A DNA stretch of 64,000 nucleotides, taken from positions 310,001 through 374,000 of the forward strand of contig NZ_JACRSO010000001.1 of the NCBI RefSeq assembly GCF_014384745.1. The letters are read 5' to 3'. This document shows positions 56,111-64,000 of the stretch, piece by piece (positions within the stretch are counted from its first letter, which is position 1; every line of letters begins with the position of its first letter). The translations under genes were made by a program, and so were the position numbers. The notes under the pieces are model-generated. The model was not told where the DNA came from. It was given only the letters and a program-made list of their open reading frames with translations, and ran no database searches. This stretch comes from Luoshenia tenuis (GTDB lineage: Bacteria > Bacillota > Clostridia > Christensenellales > GCA-900066905).

Positions 56111-57040
56111 TTACCCATCCTCCCCCACGATGCGCACCTCGCATTGCAGGGCCACCCCGGCGTTCTCTAACACCCTGCGGCGTACCTGCTCGATCACAGA
56201 AAGCACCTGGGCCGCGCTGGCCCCGCCGTTATTGACCACAAAGCCCGCGTGCTTGGGCGAAACCTGTGCCGGGCCTACCGAAAAGCCCTTGAGCCCCGCC
56301 TGCTCGATCAGGGCGCCCGCAAAATATCCCTCCGGGCGCTTAAAGGTGCTGCCCGCGCTGCCCTTTTCCAGGGGCTGTTTTTCCCTGCGACGGGCATTTA
56401 AATCCTCCATGCGGGCCAAAATAGCCGCCTGCTGGCCCGGCGCCAGCTTAAACGCCGCCTCCAGGGCGATCTCCCCGGTCTCGCCCAAGCGACTGTGCCG
56501 GTAGCCCATTTGCATCTGCTCCGCTGCAAGCGTATAGATCTCCCCGCTTTCGGGGTTCAACACGCGCACGGAATGTAACACATCCTTAAGCTCCCCGCCG
56601 TAGGCCCCTGCGTTCATAAACACGCCGCCGCCCACGGTGCCGGGGATGCCCGCGGCAAATTCCAGCCCGGTAAGCGCCTTATCCGCCGCCGCGCGCGCCG
56701 CCTGGCTGAGCAAGGTGCCCGCGCGGGCGCGCAGGATATCGCCCTGCACCTGCGTGCCGCCAAACGCAGGGCCGATCTGCAACACCACGCCGCGCAGCCC
56801 CCCGTCCCGCACCAGGAGGTTTGAGCCGTTGCCCATTAAAAACCAGGGTGCGCCCGCCGCCTTCAGGGCGCGCAGCAGGGCCACGAGTTCTTTTTCATCC
56901 GCCACGCGCACGAAGATATCCGCCGGGCCCCCGCAGCGGAAGGTGGTCTCCCGTGCCATGGGCCAGTCGGGGTGTACCCGCTCCCCCGGCACGATATCCT
57001 CTACCAGGCGCCGCAGCGCGCCGGTTCGATCAGATTGCAT
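56111..57040 (-). CDS. murB: UDP-N-acetylenolpyruvoylglucosamine reductase
   Basis: A 309-residue FAD enzyme completing UDP-MurNAc synthesis for peptidoglycan. FAD-binding motifs are ETTFRCGGPADIFVRV, FLMGNGSNLLVRDGGLRG and FAAGIPGTVGGGVFMNAGAY. The catalytic serine is in KGSAGSTFKRPEGYFAG, and the terminal EVRIVGEDG carries the acid residue. Type IIb in length. It begins the group murB-PHP-rapZ-whiA-crh. Confidence 0.96.
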   Translation of the reverse strand: MQSDRTGALRRLVEDIVPGERVHPDWPMARETTFRCGGPADIFVRVADEKELVALLRALKAAGAPWFLMGNGSNLLVRDGGLRGVVLQIGPAFGGTQVQGDILRARAGTLLSQAARAAADKALTGLEFAAGIPGTVGGGVFMNAGAYGGELKDVLHSVRVLNPESGEIYTLAAEQMQMGYRHSRLGETGEIALEAAFKLAPGQQAAILARMEDLNARRREKQPLEKGSAGSTFKRPEGYFAGALIEQAGLKGFSVGPAQVSPKHAGFVVNNGGASAAQVLSVIEQVRRRVLENAGVALQCEVRIVGEDG

Positions 57041-57180
57041 TTTGCCTCCTCGTTACCGTCCTCTATCTAAGGGGCGCGGCCGCCCCCGTTGTTTACCAGT
57101 ATTGCCCATATCGGGGCAAAGTAAGCCGTTCCCCCTTCTATGGGCACATCGGCTTATAGATCCTCCCTATCATACCAAAC

Positions 57181-58476
57181 TCAATGGGGGGTTTGCAAGC
57201 CGATGAGCCCCTCGTACAATTCGCCAAACGCCACCTTATCCGCATCCTCTCCCGTCAGTGCGGTGATGCCCGCCCCGTCAAAGTCCGCCTTGCGCTGGGT
57301 GTCGTAATCGTACGCCGGCACGGTCAAAAGCTTCCCCTCCCGCACGGCCTGTTCAAAGGCGTAAAGCGGGTCCTCCTGCTCGTAAAAGCCCGCCGAGGGC
57401 GGCACCACGGCGGCAAACCCGCCCACTTTGGTGCAGATGACCTGGCTATCCCGGTTCAGAACGAATTCGACGAACCGGCCAGCCGTTTCGGTTCTCCCCT
57501 CATCCTGCCCGCCCTTCATGAGGGCCAGCAGCTGCATCTGGTCGGTAAAGATGCTGCCATCCGGCGCGCGCAGCAGCTGGCTGCTCAGGGCGATGGGGCT
57601 CTCCGCCTCCTCCGCCTTTTTGATCAGGGTCTGCATCTCCCCAAGTCCACCGGCCATCATGGCCGTCTGTCCGGAAAGCAGGCGTTCCATGGCTTTATCC
57701 TGTCCGCCCCCAAGGCCCTCCTCGTGCAGGCCCTCCGTCGGGCAGGCCACGCCCTCTCCCTCGCGCGCGGCCACCGCCAGCGCGAAATTGGCGCTGCCGC
57801 CCTTAGAGCCGGCCTCAAGCCCCCGTATGGGGATCTTATCCCGCGGCCGGTCGGGATTCGGTTTCTCACCCGAGAGCGCTATTAGCGCCTGCGCCCAACC
57901 GGCGGCATCCCAGGGCTCCAGCGTGACGCCGGCAGCAGAAAGCATATCGCTGCGGGCGATCAAGGCATAGGCACTGAACAGATAGGGGAGGCCGTATACG
58001 CTGCCCTCGTACCGGGCGGCGGTAAGCAGCGAAGGGTGCAGGTTATCCGGCAGGGGGTCTGCCGCCTCCTGCAGCCAGGCGGACGGGTCGTCAAAAAAGC
58101 CTGCGCCATAAGAGATCATATCCGGCAGATACCCCTCCCCCGCCTGGGCCTTTTGCAGCAGCGTATGCGCCTCTGTAGCCGAAAGTACCCGGATATCGAT
58201 AAACACCCCGGGGTTGGCCTTTTCAAAGGCGGCGATGCGGTTGCGCAAAAACGCGGCGGAATCCCCCTTGCCGGTACGCACGCTGGGGATCTCCCACAGC
58301 CGCAGTACCCCACCCCAGCCGCTCTGGCTGTTCTGCAGGGATTCGGGCACCGGCGCCGGCTGGGCAGCCCGCCGGAACAGGCCAGGCAGCTGCAGCAGCA
58401 GCGCCGCGGTTAAAATACATACGGTAATGCTAAACCACCGCTTTTTTAGATTCGAGACCGGCTTTCTCACCCACAC
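57181..58476 (-). CDS. Extracellular solute-binding protein family 1, orphan
   Basis: A 431-residue protein with an N-terminal membrane anchor (RWFSITVCILTAALLLQLPG, no lipobox Cys) and a periplasmic-type binding fold: AFLRNRIAAFEKANPGVFID, YLPDMISYGAGFFDD, and YGLPYLFSAYALIARSDML. The family binds sugars and similar ligands for ABC importers. No permease or ATPase adjoins, so it is orphan; it may signal or serve a distant transporter. It lies between murB and the MerR gene within an otherwise conserved core cluster. Confidence 0.82.
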   Translation of the reverse strand: MWVRKPVSNLKKRWFSITVCILTAALLLQLPGLFRRAAQPAPVPESLQNSQSGWGGVLRLWEIPSVRTGKGDSAAFLRNRIAAFEKANPGVFIDIRVLSATEAHTLLQKAQAGEGYLPDMISYGAGFFDDPSAWLQEAADPLPDNLHPSLLTAARYEGSVYGLPYLFSAYALIARSDMLSAAGVTLEPWDAAGWAQALIALSGEKPNPDRPRDKIPIRGLEAGSKGGSANFALAVAAREGEGVACPTEGLHEEGLGGGQDKAMERLLSGQTAMMAGGLGEMQTLIKKAEEAESPIALSSQLLRAPDGSIFTDQMQLLALMKGGQDEGRTETAGRFVEFVLNRDSQVICTKVGGFAAVVPPSAGFYEQEDPLYAFEQAVREGKLLTVPAYDYDTQRKADFDGAGITALTGEDADKVAFGELYEGLIGLQTPH

Positions 58477-58584
58477 ACCCCCGTTTACGCGCCCTTTACG
58501 GCCAGACAGCGCCTGACTTCAGGACTATTTTTATGCGTGCCCACCGGCGTTTAGCACCCGTTCTTCCGGGCCGGACGGGCAGCA

Positions 58585-58620
58585 AAAGGGCCGCGGCGTC
58601 ATCCATTTCCGCGGCCCTTT
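58585..58620 (-). terminator. Terminator of the MerR gene
   Basis: Perfect 12-bp stem AAAGGGCCGCGG / CCGCGGCCCTTT with a 12-base loop, followed by TTTTGCT on the minus strand. Confidence 0.85.
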
Positions 58621-58630
58621 GGGGTGAACA

Positions 58631-59515
58631 TCATTTTTGATACAGGCTTTGTGCCTCTGGAAACCGCTTATAAAAGGCCGCATTGGCCCTTTGCAGGCGC
58701 TCCGTATAATCCCGGTACGCACAGCTGAGCACCTTTAGATTTTCCAGCAGCACCTCCCTGTATCCGCTGCGCCTTTGGAAATCCAGCAGCATTTGCTCCA
58801 GCATGCCCGCTGGCGAATTGCGGTAAGCTTCCGACCTCTTGAATTCCAGGTACTGGCGTATCTGCTCCTCCTGCGCCTCAAGGTATCGCTGGGGATCCTT
58901 CAGCACATCCTCCATTGCCGCCTGGTTACGCGCTTGCAGCGCGGCAGCGTCCTGCGCCGCCAGCGCCTGACGCAACCCCTCCTCCAGCTCTGGCGGCAGG
59001 TATAGTTCCACCTCGTCCAGGTAGCCGATCACCGCGCGGAAGGCTGCGCGCTTTTCGGGCGTATCCACCGGTTCATTTAAAAAGCGGCCAAAGTGCAGGG
59101 ATAAAAACAGCCCGTAATTCCCCGGAAAGGCCAGCGCCATCCGCTCGCGCAGGGTATACTCATCCATCTCCATGCACTGCAGGCGGTCAAATATCCGTTC
59201 CACATCGTAATCCCGCGCCAAGGTAGATAGACAATCCTGCACGGTTTGCAGCCGTTCCATCTTCAGCTGCGAAAGATAGCGGTACTTTTCCAGCGCCGCC
59301 CCCTTATCCGCGCTTTTGAGGATGGAGCCGATCTGCTCCACCCCTATCCCCAGGCGCCGCAGGGTGGCGATCTCCCGCAGGTGCGCTACATCCTCCTCGG
59401 AATAATCCCGGTAGCCGTTATCCCGCACTCCGGGTGCGAGCAGCCCCCGGCTCTCGTAGTAATGCACCGCTTTTTTGGTCAGCCCGCTGCGGGCGCAAGC
59501 CTCTTTGAGCAACAT
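58631..59515 (-). CDS. MerR-family transcriptional regulator with helical effector domain
   Basis: A 294-residue activator. The HTH occupies residues 1-70: LLKEACARSGLTKKAVHYYE, GYRDYSEEDVAHLREIATLR and LGIGVEQIG. The rest is mostly helical, without TipAS or BmrR ligand folds I can name. ATG at 59515 is chosen because the promoter places the transcription start near 59548; the in-frame GTG at 59542 would leave no room for a ribosome site. GGGAGGG lies 12 bases upstream. The promoter has a 19-base spacer and central palindrome, indicating autoregulation. Confidence 0.85.
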   Translation of the reverse strand: MLLKEACARSGLTKKAVHYYESRGLLAPGVRDNGYRDYSEEDVAHLREIATLRRLGIGVEQIGSILKSADKGAALEKYRYLSQLKMERLQTVQDCLSTLARDYDVERIFDRLQCMEMDEYTLRERMALAFPGNYGLFLSLHFGRFLNEPVDTPEKRAAFRAVIGYLDEVELYLPPELEEGLRQALAAQDAAALQARNQAAMEDVLKDPQRYLEAQEEQIRQYLEFKRSEAYRNSPAGMLEQMLLDFQRRSGYREVLLENLKVLSCAYRDYTERLQRANAAFYKRFPEAQSLYQK

Positions 59516-59554
59516 CGTTCGTCCAGCCCTCCCATATGTCACCTCGTTAGCTCC

Positions 59555-59585
59555 ATCATAATCCGTGCCCCAGGGGCATAGTCAA
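59555..59585 (-). promoter_or_regulatory. MerR-type autoregulated promoter
   Basis: Minus strand TTGACT, 19-base spacer, TATGAT. The spacer holds TGCCCC-T-GGGGCA, a perfect dyad, the standard MerR arrangement. Confidence 0.75.
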
Positions 59586-59607
59586 GACCCGGCGCCCTTA
59601 TAAAAAA

Positions 59608-59632
59608 ACAGCCGGGCGCTCCCGCCCGGCTG
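59608..59632 (-). terminator. Terminator of the uvrC-hprK-ROK unit
   Basis: Stem ACAGCCGGGCG / CGCCCGGCTGT with a short loop, then TTTTTTTAT on the minus strand. Confidence 0.9.
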
Positions 59633-59649
59633 TCCATCGGTATCCGTTC

Positions 59650-60609
59650 TTATTTGCCCGCCGCCTCGGCGCACAGCATGGCCGCACCGATCAGGCCGGC
59701 CTCGTTGCCCAGGGTCGCCAGCTCCACGCGCGCATAAGGCATATCCGGGTGCATGACGCACTTTTTGACCTGCTCGCGCACCGCGTCCAGCAGGAAATCC
59801 CCCGCGCGGGAAACCCCGCCGCCCAGCGCCACCACCTCCGGATCCAGGATATGGATCAGCGAGGCGATGCCCCGGCCCAGGGCATAGGCATAATCGTTAA
59901 ACAGCTTTAAGGCCACCGCGTCCCCTTCCTTGGCCGCATCGATCACGACCTTGGCGTTGACCTTGGCCTTGTCCCCGCCGGTCTTTTGGGCGATCAGGCA
60001 ATCGGGATGCTGCTCCATGGCCTCGCGGGCAAAGGCGATCAGCGCCGTGGCGGAGGTATACTTCTCCCAGCAGCCCTGCTGGCCGCAGTTGCAATCCACC
60101 CCGCCGTAGAGCATGCTGCTCATGTGGCCGATCTCTCCGGCTACCGAGTGGGCGCCCCGCAGCATTTTACCGTTTACCATCAGCCCGCCGCCAACGCCGG
60201 TGCCCAAGGTGATAAACACCGCATCCTTGGCGCCCTTCATGGAGCCGACCATGATCTCGCCCAGGGCCGCGGCATTGCCGTCGTTATCCATATGGATGGG
60301 CAGGTTGATCACCTTTTGCATCTCATCGCGCACGGGTTCCATATGCCAGCCCAGGTTGACCGCCGTCGCCCGCCCGTTTACATGGTCGATAGCGCCGGGC
60401 ACGCCGATGCCGATGCCCTCCACGTCCGCCGGGGTCAGCCCCGCCTTTTCAATGGCTTCTACCGCCGCCAGGGCCATATCTTTAGCTACCTCGGCAAAGG
60501 GGCGGGTATTGCCGGTGGGCCGCTCCACCTGGCAGAGGATCTTCCCCTCGTCGTCCACAATGCCGGCCACGATATTGGTTCCGCCCAGATCGATCCCTAC
60601 GTATTTCAT
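59650..60609 (-). CDS. ROK-family glucokinase
   Basis: A 319-residue sugar kinase. ATP-binding DLGGTNIVAGIVDDEG at the start, catalytic Asp in MDNDGNAAALGE, and the zinc motif GHMSSMLYGGVDCNCGQQGC. ROK proteins of this length without an HTH are glucokinases or related hexose kinases. ATG at 60609 has GGAGG seven bases upstream; the earlier ATG is too close. It follows hprK closely, linking sugar phosphorylation with carbon control. Confidence 0.93.
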   Translation of the reverse strand: MKYVGIDLGGTNIVAGIVDDEGKILCQVERPTGNTRPFAEVAKDMALAAVEAIEKAGLTPADVEGIGIGVPGAIDHVNGRATAVNLGWHMEPVRDEMQKVINLPIHMDNDGNAAALGEIMVGSMKGAKDAVFITLGTGVGGGLMVNGKMLRGAHSVAGEIGHMSSMLYGGVDCNCGQQGCWEKYTSATALIAFAREAMEQHPDCLIAQKTGGDKAKVNAKVVIDAAKEGDAVALKLFNDYAYALGRGIASLIHILDPEVVALGGGVSRAGDFLLDAVREQVKKCVMHPDMPYARVELATLGNEAGLIGAAMLCAEAAGK

Positions 60610-60663
60610 CTTCATTCCTCCGTTTCTTATTGAAAAGGCCTTGAGGCCTAAAGTTTATCCATC

Positions 60664-61626
60664 CTAAAAGTGCATGCCGCTCACGTCGTCCGGGTCCAGC
60701 TCCTCGGCCCGGCCGCTCATCATCATCTCCATACGCCGGTCCAGCTCCTTGGCCGCATTATAGCCCTGGGCCTTTAAGCGGAAGTTGCGGGCCGCCACCT
60801 CGGCGATGATGGCCAGGTTGCGCCCCGGGGCCACCGGCACGGTGATGCGCGGGATCTTGATGCCCAGCATCTCCTCGTACTCTTCGCTGATCCCCAGCCG
60901 GTCGTACACCTTATCGTCGTCCCAGCGCTCCATCTTGATCACCAGGTCGATGCTCTTTTGCCGGATCACCGAACCTACGCCGTACATGGAACGCACGTCA
61001 ATAATGCCGATGCCCCGCATCTCCATTAAGTACCGGATCAGCTTGGGAGATTCCCCGGTCAGCCGGTTATCCGCCACCCGGCACAGCTCCACCGCATCGT
61101 CGGAGACCAGGCGGTGGCCGCGCTTGATCAGCTCCAGCGCCGTTTCGCTCTTGCCGATGCCGCTCTCCCCGGTAAAGAGGATACCCACCCCGTAGATATC
61201 CATCAGCACCCCGTGGATGGTGCCCCGGGGGGCGATCAGATTATCGATATAGCCGATCAGCCGGTGCACCAGCTGCGTGGTGGACTGCTGGGAAGAGAGC
61301 ACCGGCTTTTTGGCCGCCACGGCCAACGCAAGCACGTCCTCGGGCAGGTCCAGCCCCCGGCAGACGATCAGGCAGGGGAACTCCTTATTAAAATAGGTCT
61401 CCATATACTTGATCTGGTGGGCGGTGGAGCGGCTGGTCAGGTAGGCGATCTCCGAGCGGCCCACCACCTGCACCCGGCCCGGGGCAAAATACTCAAAGTA
61501 CCCCGCCATCTCAAGTCCTGGGCGGTTGATGTCGCTGGAAGTGATCTGCATCTCGGCCCCTTCGTCCGCGCTGACCACGCTCAGCCCCATTCCCTTGCAA
61601 AACTCCTCTACGGTGATGGTATGCAT
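60664..61626 (-). CDS. hprK: HPr kinase/phosphorylase
   Basis: A 320-residue bifunctional enzyme that phosphorylates or dephosphorylates HPr and Crh on serine. Walker A FTGESGIGKSETALELIK, then RGHRLVSDDAVEL, and the C-terminal signature MEMRGIGIIDVRSMYGVG. Length and order are standard. ATG at 61626 is preferred over an in-frame GTG at 61635. Its likely substrate here is the Crh-like protein at 53182. Confidence 0.96.
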   Translation of the reverse strand: MHTITVEEFCKGMGLSVVSADEGAEMQITSSDINRPGLEMAGYFEYFAPGRVQVVGRSEIAYLTSRSTAHQIKYMETYFNKEFPCLIVCRGLDLPEDVLALAVAAKKPVLSSQQSTTQLVHRLIGYIDNLIAPRGTIHGVLMDIYGVGILFTGESGIGKSETALELIKRGHRLVSDDAVELCRVADNRLTGESPKLIRYLMEMRGIGIIDVRSMYGVGSVIRQKSIDLVIKMERWDDDKVYDRLGISEEYEEMLGIKIPRITVPVAPGRNLAIIAEVAARNFRLKAQGYNAAKELDRRMEMMMSGRAEELDPDDVSGMHF

Positions 61627-61656
61627 TTCCCTCACGCCTTTCTTTATCCGCGCATC

Positions 61657-62457
61657 CTAAGCCAGCACGTATTTTTCGATCATCACGGCCACGCCGTCCT
61701 CGTCGTTGCTGGGGGCGATCTCGTCCGCCACGGCCTTGATGCGCGCATCCGCATTGCCCATGGCCACGCCCTTGCCCGCGTACTGGATCATGGTGATATC
61801 GTTAAAGCTATCGCCGATGGCCATGACTTCCTCCTGAGCAATGCCCAGCTGGTTTGCAAAGTTGGCCACCGTGCGGCCCTTAATGGCCTCGGGGTGGGTG
61901 AACTCCAGAAAGCGGGGTTTGGAGATGGCGATGGCCAATTTGTCCCCAAAGTGATCGATCATCTCCTGTTGGAGGTTTAAGATCACCTCCGGCTGATCCA
62001 GGCAAAGCATCTTGACCGGCTCCTGCGTGATCTTTTCGGATACCGGGCTGCCCACCGGGATGCCCCGAAAGCCCGCCAGCGCCGCATAGTAGTCCGCCGG
62101 CTCGCCCTCTTTGGCATAATAATAGTTGTCTCCGATATAGTACTGGATATGCAGCCCCCGCGCCTCGCACAGGTCGGCCACCTCCCGGGCCAGTTCCAGG
62201 GGCACCGTGCGGCTGTAGAGCACCTCATCGGTCTTAATATCGGTGATCTGCGCGCCCTGGCAGGTCATAAGCGGCGTGGCAAGTCCCAGCGCCTTGGCAT
62301 AGCGCTTGGCGGCCGCGTACATCCTCCCCGTGACCAGGATGACAGTGCATCCCTTGTCCTGAGCGGCGTACAGCGCGTCACGCGTGCGGTCGGTGATCTC
62401 ATGCTTGGAATTTAAAAGCGTATCGTCAATATCGATGGCGACGAGTTTGATGGCCAT
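61657..62457 (-). CDS. Cof-type HAD-family hydrolase
   Basis: A 266-residue phosphatase of the HAD IIB (Cof) class. Motif I AIDIDDTLLNSKHEI, Motif II VTGRMYAAAKRYA, Motif III Lys in SKPRFLEFTH, Motif IV IGDSFNDITMIQYAG. Such enzymes dephosphorylate sugar phosphates, FMN or PLP. It lies between uvrC and hprK, 30 bases before hprK. Confidence 0.92.
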   Translation of the reverse strand: MAIKLVAIDIDDTLLNSKHEITDRTRDALYAAQDKGCTVILVTGRMYAAAKRYAKALGLATPLMTCQGAQITDIKTDEVLYSRTVPLELAREVADLCEARGLHIQYYIGDNYYYAKEGEPADYYAALAGFRGIPVGSPVSEKITQEPVKMLCLDQPEVILNLQQEMIDHFGDKLAIAISKPRFLEFTHPEAIKGRTVANFANQLGIAQEEVMAIGDSFNDITMIQYAGKGVAMGNADARIKAVADEIAPSNDEDGVAVMIEKYVLA

Positions 62458-62564
62458 TGGTTTTTCGTCCTCCTCTTGGTTGTATGCGTAGCTTTACGTA
62501 AGCCTTATTTATTATACCCTATGGAAAGCTCCGCGCCAAGGGGTGCGCGCCATCCGCTTAGCCA

Positions 62565-64000
62565 TCACTGCTCTGTTTCGTTCGCCGTTTCCGTCTGCTC
62601 CCCGTGGAAGTGGGCGTATAGTGCCTGGGCTGCCGGGCGGTTCATGCCCGGCACGGCGCAGATTTCTTCCAAAGTAGCCTTTTCCATGGCCGAAACCGTG
62701 CCAAAATGGGCGAATAACGCCCTGCGCCGGGCCGGGCCCACCTGGGGCAACTGCTCCAAGGCGGATTGCACCATGGTTTTGCTGCGCAGGCTGCGGTGGA
62801 AGGTGATGCCAAAGCGATGGGCCTCATCCCGCACGCGCTGGAGCAGTTGCAGCGCCAGCGAGTTGCGGGGCAGCACCACCGGGTCGCTTCTGCCGGGCAA
62901 AAACACCTCTTCATACCGTTCGGCCAGGCCCAGCACGGGGATATTAAGCCCCAGCGCCTCCCATACTTCAAGGGCTATGCCCAGCTGGCCCTTGCCGCCG
63001 TCGATCAATACCAGGTCGGGCAATGGCAAAAACTTGCCCCCCGGCGCATCATCCGGGATACCCTCTTCCCTGCGCTTTTGCAGCTCGGCAAAGCCGTGGG
63101 TAAAGCGCCGGGTCAGCACCTCGCGCATGGTCTCATAATCGTTGGGGCCTTCCACCGTCTTGACCTTAAAGCGCCGGTAGGCCTTGGGGTTGGCCTTTCC
63201 CCCTTCGGCCACCACCATGACCGATACGGGATTGGTGCCCTGAATGTTGGAGTTGTCGTACCCCTCGATCCGCCAGGGCACTTTGGGCAGGTGCAGGATC
63301 TTTTGCAGGTCCTCCATCGCACCGATGGTGCGCTGGTGCTCCACCTGCTCTTTTTGCAGTATGCGGCGCAGCCGCTCCTGCGCGTTATCCTGCGTCAGCT
63401 CCACCAGCCTTTTTTTCTCCCCTCGCTGTGGGCAAAGGACATAGACCCGGCTGCCCCGCTTTTCGGAGAGCCACTGCTCGTACACCTCGGGCGAGGGCAG
63501 GGGCGAGGCCACCAGGATCTCCCGGGGGATAAAGGTATCCTCCCCGTAAGTCTGGGTGATAAAGTCCGCCAGTATCTCCCCCGGTCCGGCCTCCAGCGGC
63601 GGGTTTACGGGGTAGTGCTGGCTGCCGATCATCTTACCCGCGCGGATGTTGGTGACCTGCACCACCCCCAGCGGCCCCTCTTCAGCCAGGGCCAGCACGT
63701 CCCGGTCCTCAAGGCCGGTGGAGATGGCCTTTTGCCGCTGCATCACCCGCTCGATCATGGCGATCCGATCCCGGTAGATAGCCGCCCGCTCGTACTCCAT
63801 TTTCTGGGCGGCGTCCGCCATCTTTTCCTGCAGGCCGGAGACGATATCCTCATACTTGCCCGAGAGGAACAGGATCACCTGATCGATCACCTCCCGGTAT
63901 TCCTCCGGGGTGACCAACCCCGCGCAGGGCGCCATGCAGGCGCCGATCTGGTAATTCAGGCAGGGCCGCTCCGGGCGCATGCCAGGGGCGATAGCCTTTT
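62565..64000 (-). CDS. uvrC: Excinuclease ABC subunit C (N-terminal part outside window)
   Basis: At least 478 residues of UvrC, open at the right edge, so its true start is not visible. Visible: the ERPCLNYQIGACMAPC segment following the GIY-YIG nuclease, UVR motif (MADAAQKMEYERAAIYRDRI), the RNase H-like endonuclease region (RIEGYDNSNIQGTNPVSVMV, LVLIDGGKGQLGIALEVWE), and a C-terminal helix-hairpin-helix (LEQLPQVGPARRRALFAHF). UvrC makes both incisions in nucleotide excision repair. Confidence 0.95.
   Translation of the reverse strand, partial: KAIAPGMRPERPCLNYQIGACMAPCAGLVTPEEYREVIDQVILFLSGKYEDIVSGLQEKMADAAQKMEYERAAIYRDRIAMIERVMQRQKAISTGLEDRDVLALAEEGPLGVVQVTNIRAGKMIGSQHYPVNPPLEAGPGEILADFITQTYGEDTFIPREILVASPLPSPEVYEQWLSEKRGSRVYVLCPQRGEKKRLVELTQDNAQERLRRILQKEQVEHQRTIGAMEDLQKILHLPKVPWRIEGYDNSNIQGTNPVSVMVVAEGGKANPKAYRRFKVKTVEGPNDYETMREVLTRRFTHGFAELQKRREEGIPDDAPGGKFLPLPDLVLIDGGKGQLGIALEVWEALGLNIPVLGLAERYEEVFLPGRSDPVVLPRNSLALQLLQRVRDEAHRFGITFHRSLRSKTMVQSALEQLPQVGPARRRALFAHFGTVSAMEKATLEEICAVPGMNRPAAQALYAHFHGEQTETANETEQ

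Overview
The window reads as chromosome of a Gram-positive, low-oxygen Bacillota of class Clostridia, probably a gut lineage with moderately high G+C. The evidence is the HprK/Crh carbon-signalling pair, WhiA, RapZ, a TRAP (MtrB) attenuation protein, teichoic-acid-type enzymes, lipoprotein signal peptides, strong AGGAGG ribosome sites and sigma-A-like promoters. Genus cannot be fixed from this sequence; a Christensenellales-like organism is only a guess. No rRNA, tRNA, IS element, prophage or CRISPR array was recognised. Most genes lie on the minus strand.

Layout. 1-5.1 kb: an ABC importer locus (two near-identical lipoproteins, ATPase, fused double permease) ending in a winged-helix/nucleotidyltransferase fusion; three transcription starts share one promoter element. 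5.2-9.1 kb: MATE exporter, LarC N-terminal protein, a ribbon-helix-helix protein and a Nudix hydrolase. 8.8-22.2 kb: cell-surface polymer region with an LtaS-like enzyme, a YidC-TagF fusion, a ferredoxin/FrhB/pyruvyl-transferase fusion, UDP-galactopyranose mutase, CDP-deoxyhexose enzymes and a DUF4422-GT8 glycosyltransferase. 22.5-30 kb: a Gfo/Idh oxidoreductase, a tandem LOTUS-DUF3825 protein, a cyclophilin-like lipoprotein behind a MerR-type promoter, a cation/proton antiporter, a frame-disrupted Cys-rich gene and an Imm5-like protein. 29.6-39.9 kb: hybrid histidine kinase with HD phosphohydrolase, a WYL regulator with a zinc-ribbon gene, FucO-like alcohol dehydrogenase, a TetR-MFS pair with matching operators, a radical SAM protein and an XRE pair. 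40-46.7 kb: RlmD-type methyltransferase and the core set dnaE-mtrB-small ORF-pfkA. 46.8-53.1 kb: twin XRE regulators opposite a small acidic protein, and a four-gene sugar-oxidation operon divergent from a D-2-hydroxyacid dehydrogenase. 53.2-64 kb: the conserved neighbourhood uvrC-HAD-hprK-ROK ... murB-PHP-rapZ-whiA-crh, interrupted by a MerR regulator and an orphan solute-binding protein, and lacking yvcK between rapZ and whiA.

How parts connect. HprK (60.7 kb) would phosphorylate the Crh-like protein (53.2 kb), whose usual catalytic His is Asn, giving a regulatory-only carbon signal; PfkA and the ROK kinase feed glycolysis. The 11-22 kb block supplies nucleotide sugars, transferases and glycerol-phosphate chemistry for one or more surface polymers. 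Several regulators sit next to palindromes that look like their own operators (TetR, WYL, MerR, XRE), so this window is unusually rich in readable regulatory logic. The best candidates for new biology are the duplicated LOTUS-DUF3825 protein, the YidC-TagF fusion and the shared promoter element of the ABC importer.
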